Of a stretch of DNA of 6,216 nucleotides, positions 4,412 through 6,216 are shown piece by piece. Numbering within the stretch: the first letter of the stretch is position 1; every line of letters begins with the position of its first letter. The stretch spans positions 1 to 6,216 of the forward strand of contig CAMYYQ010000080.1 in assembly GCA_947303535.1 (NCBI GenBank), given 5' to 3'. Made by a program: the position numbers and the translations under genes. This stretch comes from an uncultured Ruminococcus sp. GTDB taxonomy: Bacteria; Bacillota_A; Clostridia; Oscillospirales; Ruminococcaceae. A model generated the notes under the pieces. The model made no database searches and was not told where the DNA came from. It saw nothing but the letters and a program-made list of their open reading frames with translations.

Positions 4412-5527
4412 ATGAAGATATTTGCAGAAAAAGCTGTAAAAATGATGAAACTTGCGATACTTGCTGCGGCTGTCATGTTCTGCACATTGGATACTGCGGC
4501 AGTCGCAGGAGCAGTCTGCGACAGTGTTATGCGCTGCATAAACATAGTGATACCGTCACTTTTCGCAATGATGATAGTTTCTTCACTTATAGTCAGGAGC
4601 GGAGCTCTGACAGTTATGCCGAAATGGTGCGGACGCATAAGCCGAATATTATTCGGCATGGATAGGAGTATTTTTCCCATATTTACTTTCGGAATGTTTG
4701 CAGGCTATCCTGTTGGGATAAAGATGCTATGTGAGGAGTATGATGCAGGGAGACTGTCAAAAAAACGGACTGAACTGCTTGCAGGACTTTGCTTCGGAGC
4801 AGGTCCTGCGTTTACATTCGGCTGCATATCACATCAGCTCTACAGCTCCGATAGTGCAGGGAAGGCAATACTCATATCAAATATATCCGCTAATCTTATT
4901 CTTACACTGATAATGTCCTTTTTTCTCAGAAAAAGCTGCGGCGAGAGCAGTAAATCGAGAAAATTCAGCCTTTCACCGGAAATGCTTACTGACTCGGTTG
5001 TCCGCAGCGGCAGAGCAATGGGTGATATATGCATTATGATAATGGCATTTTCGGTAGTGAATTCACTTCTTATACGCATCGGGGCGGCAGCAGCAGTCGG
5101 TGAGCTTCTTGCGAAGCTCACCTGCCTCGACCGCAGAAGCGGCGAGGCATTATTCGCCGCATTGCTTGATATAACTAATTTTTGAGCCCAACCATGCGGC
5201 GACTGGCTTCTGCTTCCTTACATAAGTGCGCTGGTATCCTTTGGCGGAGTATGTGTTATGTTTCAGCTCTCGGCAATAACGGCAGGCAGGATATCGCTGA
5301 GACCATTGATATTGATGCGTATTGCCGCAGCTTTTATGAGTTTTTGGATATGCAGGCTGATACTTCCTTATTTCATGGAATACGAAACAGTTGAGGTGTC
5401 GGCTGCAGCGGTAAGGAGTTCTGACAGCAGATCACCGATATCGTCTGTATTGCTGGTGCTGATGACAGTGATGCTTATGTGTGAAATGAGCGAAAAAAGC
5501 AATAAAAAGCCAGCCGAAAGCACATAA
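4412..5527 (+). pseudogene. ylbJ: Sporulation membrane protein YlbJ, interrupted by one in-frame TGA
   Basis: Read across one TGA at 5183-5185, the frame encodes about 371 residues, near the usual length of YlbJ (about 400), a polytopic membrane protein required for spore formation. The first 257 residues show several hydrophobic spans (for example LAILAAAVMFCTL and ILISNISANLILTLIMSFFL) and the family-type motifs IPSLFAMMIV, GMFAGYPVG and CFGAGPAF. The frame then reads LLDITNF-TGA-AQPCGDWLLLPYISALVSFGGV and continues without another stop through a membrane-span-like region to TAA at 5525-5527. The part after the TGA has no ribosome binding site or start of its own, so it is the same gene. 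I choose ATG at 4412 because AAGGGTG (4399-4405) lies six bases upstream; ATG codons at 4391 and 4406 lack a site. It diverges from yqfC with only 58 bp between. TGA is used as a normal stop elsewhere in the window. A nonsense mutation or a sequencing error is more likely than recoding. Confidence 0.82.
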
Positions 5528-5592
5528 AAATTCACTTTATAAAGCGTGATTTGTGTACAGTGACAAAAATTGTGAAAGCTTGCAGAAAAGGC

Positions 5593-5620
5593 TTGATTTA
5601 TTGTAAAAAGGTGGTAAAAT
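5593..5620 (+). promoter_or_regulatory. groESL promoter
   Basis: TTGATT (5593-5598) and TAAAAT (5615-5620) are separated by 16 bases, and TGG immediately before the second box gives an extended -10. An alternative -10, TATAAT at 5620-5625, has no -35 at the right distance. Transcription would start near 5627, inside the CIRCE operator, as expected for a gene repressed by HrcA. Confidence 0.75.
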
Positions 5621-5624
5621 ATAA

Positions 5625-5651
5625 TTAGCACTCAAAGAGAAAGAGTGCTAA
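5625..5651. promoter_or_regulatory. CIRCE operator (HrcA binding site)
   Basis: TTAGCACTC (5625-5633), nine bases, GAGTGCTAA (5643-5651): a perfect match to the CIRCE inverted repeat. HrcA binds this element in Gram-positive bacteria and represses groESL and dnaK operons until heat stress titrates GroEL. It overlaps the predicted transcription start and lies 37 bp before the groES ATG. The hrcA gene is not in the window. Confidence 0.98.
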
Positions 5652-5658
5652 ACATTGA

Positions 5659-5961
<303 letters not shown>

Positions 5962-5962
5962 A

Positions 5963-6062
5963 GCCGTTAGTCATGAGCCATTAGCTGTTAGCTATTGGTA
6001 TCGCTGACGTGATAATATTTGAATATGTCCCGAATGGACACCACAGGCTAAGGGCTAACGGC
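5963..6062. repeat. Roughly 100-bp palindromic repeat element between groES and groEL
   Basis: The spacer is bounded by GCCGTTAG (5963-5970) and its inverse CTAACGGC (6055-6062). Inside are an imperfect hairpin, CCATTAGC-TGT-TAGCTATTGG (5978-5998), and the motif ATATGTCC-CGAAT-GGACACC (6023-6042), whose arms form a 5-bp stem and recur in the gap after the cellulase gene. Variants of GCTAAC, GTTAGC and TTAGCC are scattered through both ends. The pattern is that of a small non-coding mobile or dispersed repeat (MITE-like). It has no frame of its own. On the groESL mRNA it could act as a processing or attenuation structure. Confidence 0.65.
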
Positions 6063-6104
6063 GAAAGGCTGATAGCTCAATAAAGATTAAGTTTTAAGGA
6101 GTAG

Positions 6105-6216
<112 letters not shown>

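Noticed and set aside
4354..4680. Minus-strand open frame extending the truncated yqfC copy to 146 residues, with hydrophobic stretches
   Set aside because: It is antisense to ylbJ, has no start signal at its far end, and the hydrophobic run mirrors the ylbJ membrane spans. The real start is the ATG at 4353 with its own ribosome binding site.
5185..5208. SECIS-like structure after the ylbJ TGA
   Set aside because: Only AGCC with GGCT pair, a 4-bp stem with a large loop; this is no more than chance and does not support selenocysteine.
5182..5394. Plus-strand frame of 70 codons starting near the ylbJ stop
   Set aside because: It is a different frame from the YlbJ continuation, has no ribosome binding site and encodes no recognisable protein.
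5531..5552. Imperfect hairpin TCAC/GTGA after ylbJ as a terminator
   Set aside because: The stem has a mismatch and only a three-base T tract, too weak to call.

Overview
The window looks like a chromosome segment of a cellulolytic, gut or rumen type Ruminococcus (Firmicutes, Clostridia), close to R. flavefaciens. The main evidence is the tail of a dockerin-bearing GH9 cellulase with a Thr-rich linker. A heat-shock operon under a CIRCE operator and endospore-family genes (yqfC, yqfD, ylbJ) fit a clostridial genome. The genus is inferred from family knowledge, not from a database search.

Layout. 1-1182 (+): 3' part of a cellulosomal GH9-CBM3-dockerin cellulase, followed by a strong terminator. 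1183-1367: no gene; it holds a composite palindromic and direct-repeat element and a second perfect hairpin. 1368-2280 (-): pspA, a membrane-stress protein of the PspA/IM30 family, followed 31 bp later by a 57-codon membrane-protein gene that is easily overlooked. The pspA promoter is near-consensus and is overlaid with inverted repeats that look like operators. 2440-2709 (-): an unrecognised 89-residue protein with its own strong promoter and a probable terminator. 2809-4353 (-): the sporulation pair yqfC-yqfD. It is preceded by a 119-bp tandem duplication that places a truncated copy of yqfC, complete with start site, directly in front of the intact gene. 4412-5527 (+): ylbJ, a sporulation membrane protein, divergent from yqfC and interrupted by one in-frame TGA. 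5593 to the window end (+): the groES-groEL operon with promoter, CIRCE operator, groES and the first 35 codons of groEL. A roughly 100-bp repeat element sits between groES and groEL.

How the parts relate. The cellulase belongs to the extracellular cellulosome. PspA and the small membrane protein probably form an envelope-stress pair. YqfC, YqfD and YlbJ all belong to forespore or mother-cell development. The partial duplication of yqfC and the stop in ylbJ may mean that sporulation functions are decaying here, although each could also be a regulatory feature or a sequencing error. I found no defence system, prophage, CRISPR array or RNA gene. The most unusual items are the yqfC tandem duplication, the ylbJ stop codon, the hidden small protein after pspA, and a short palindromic motif shared by two distant intergenic regions.
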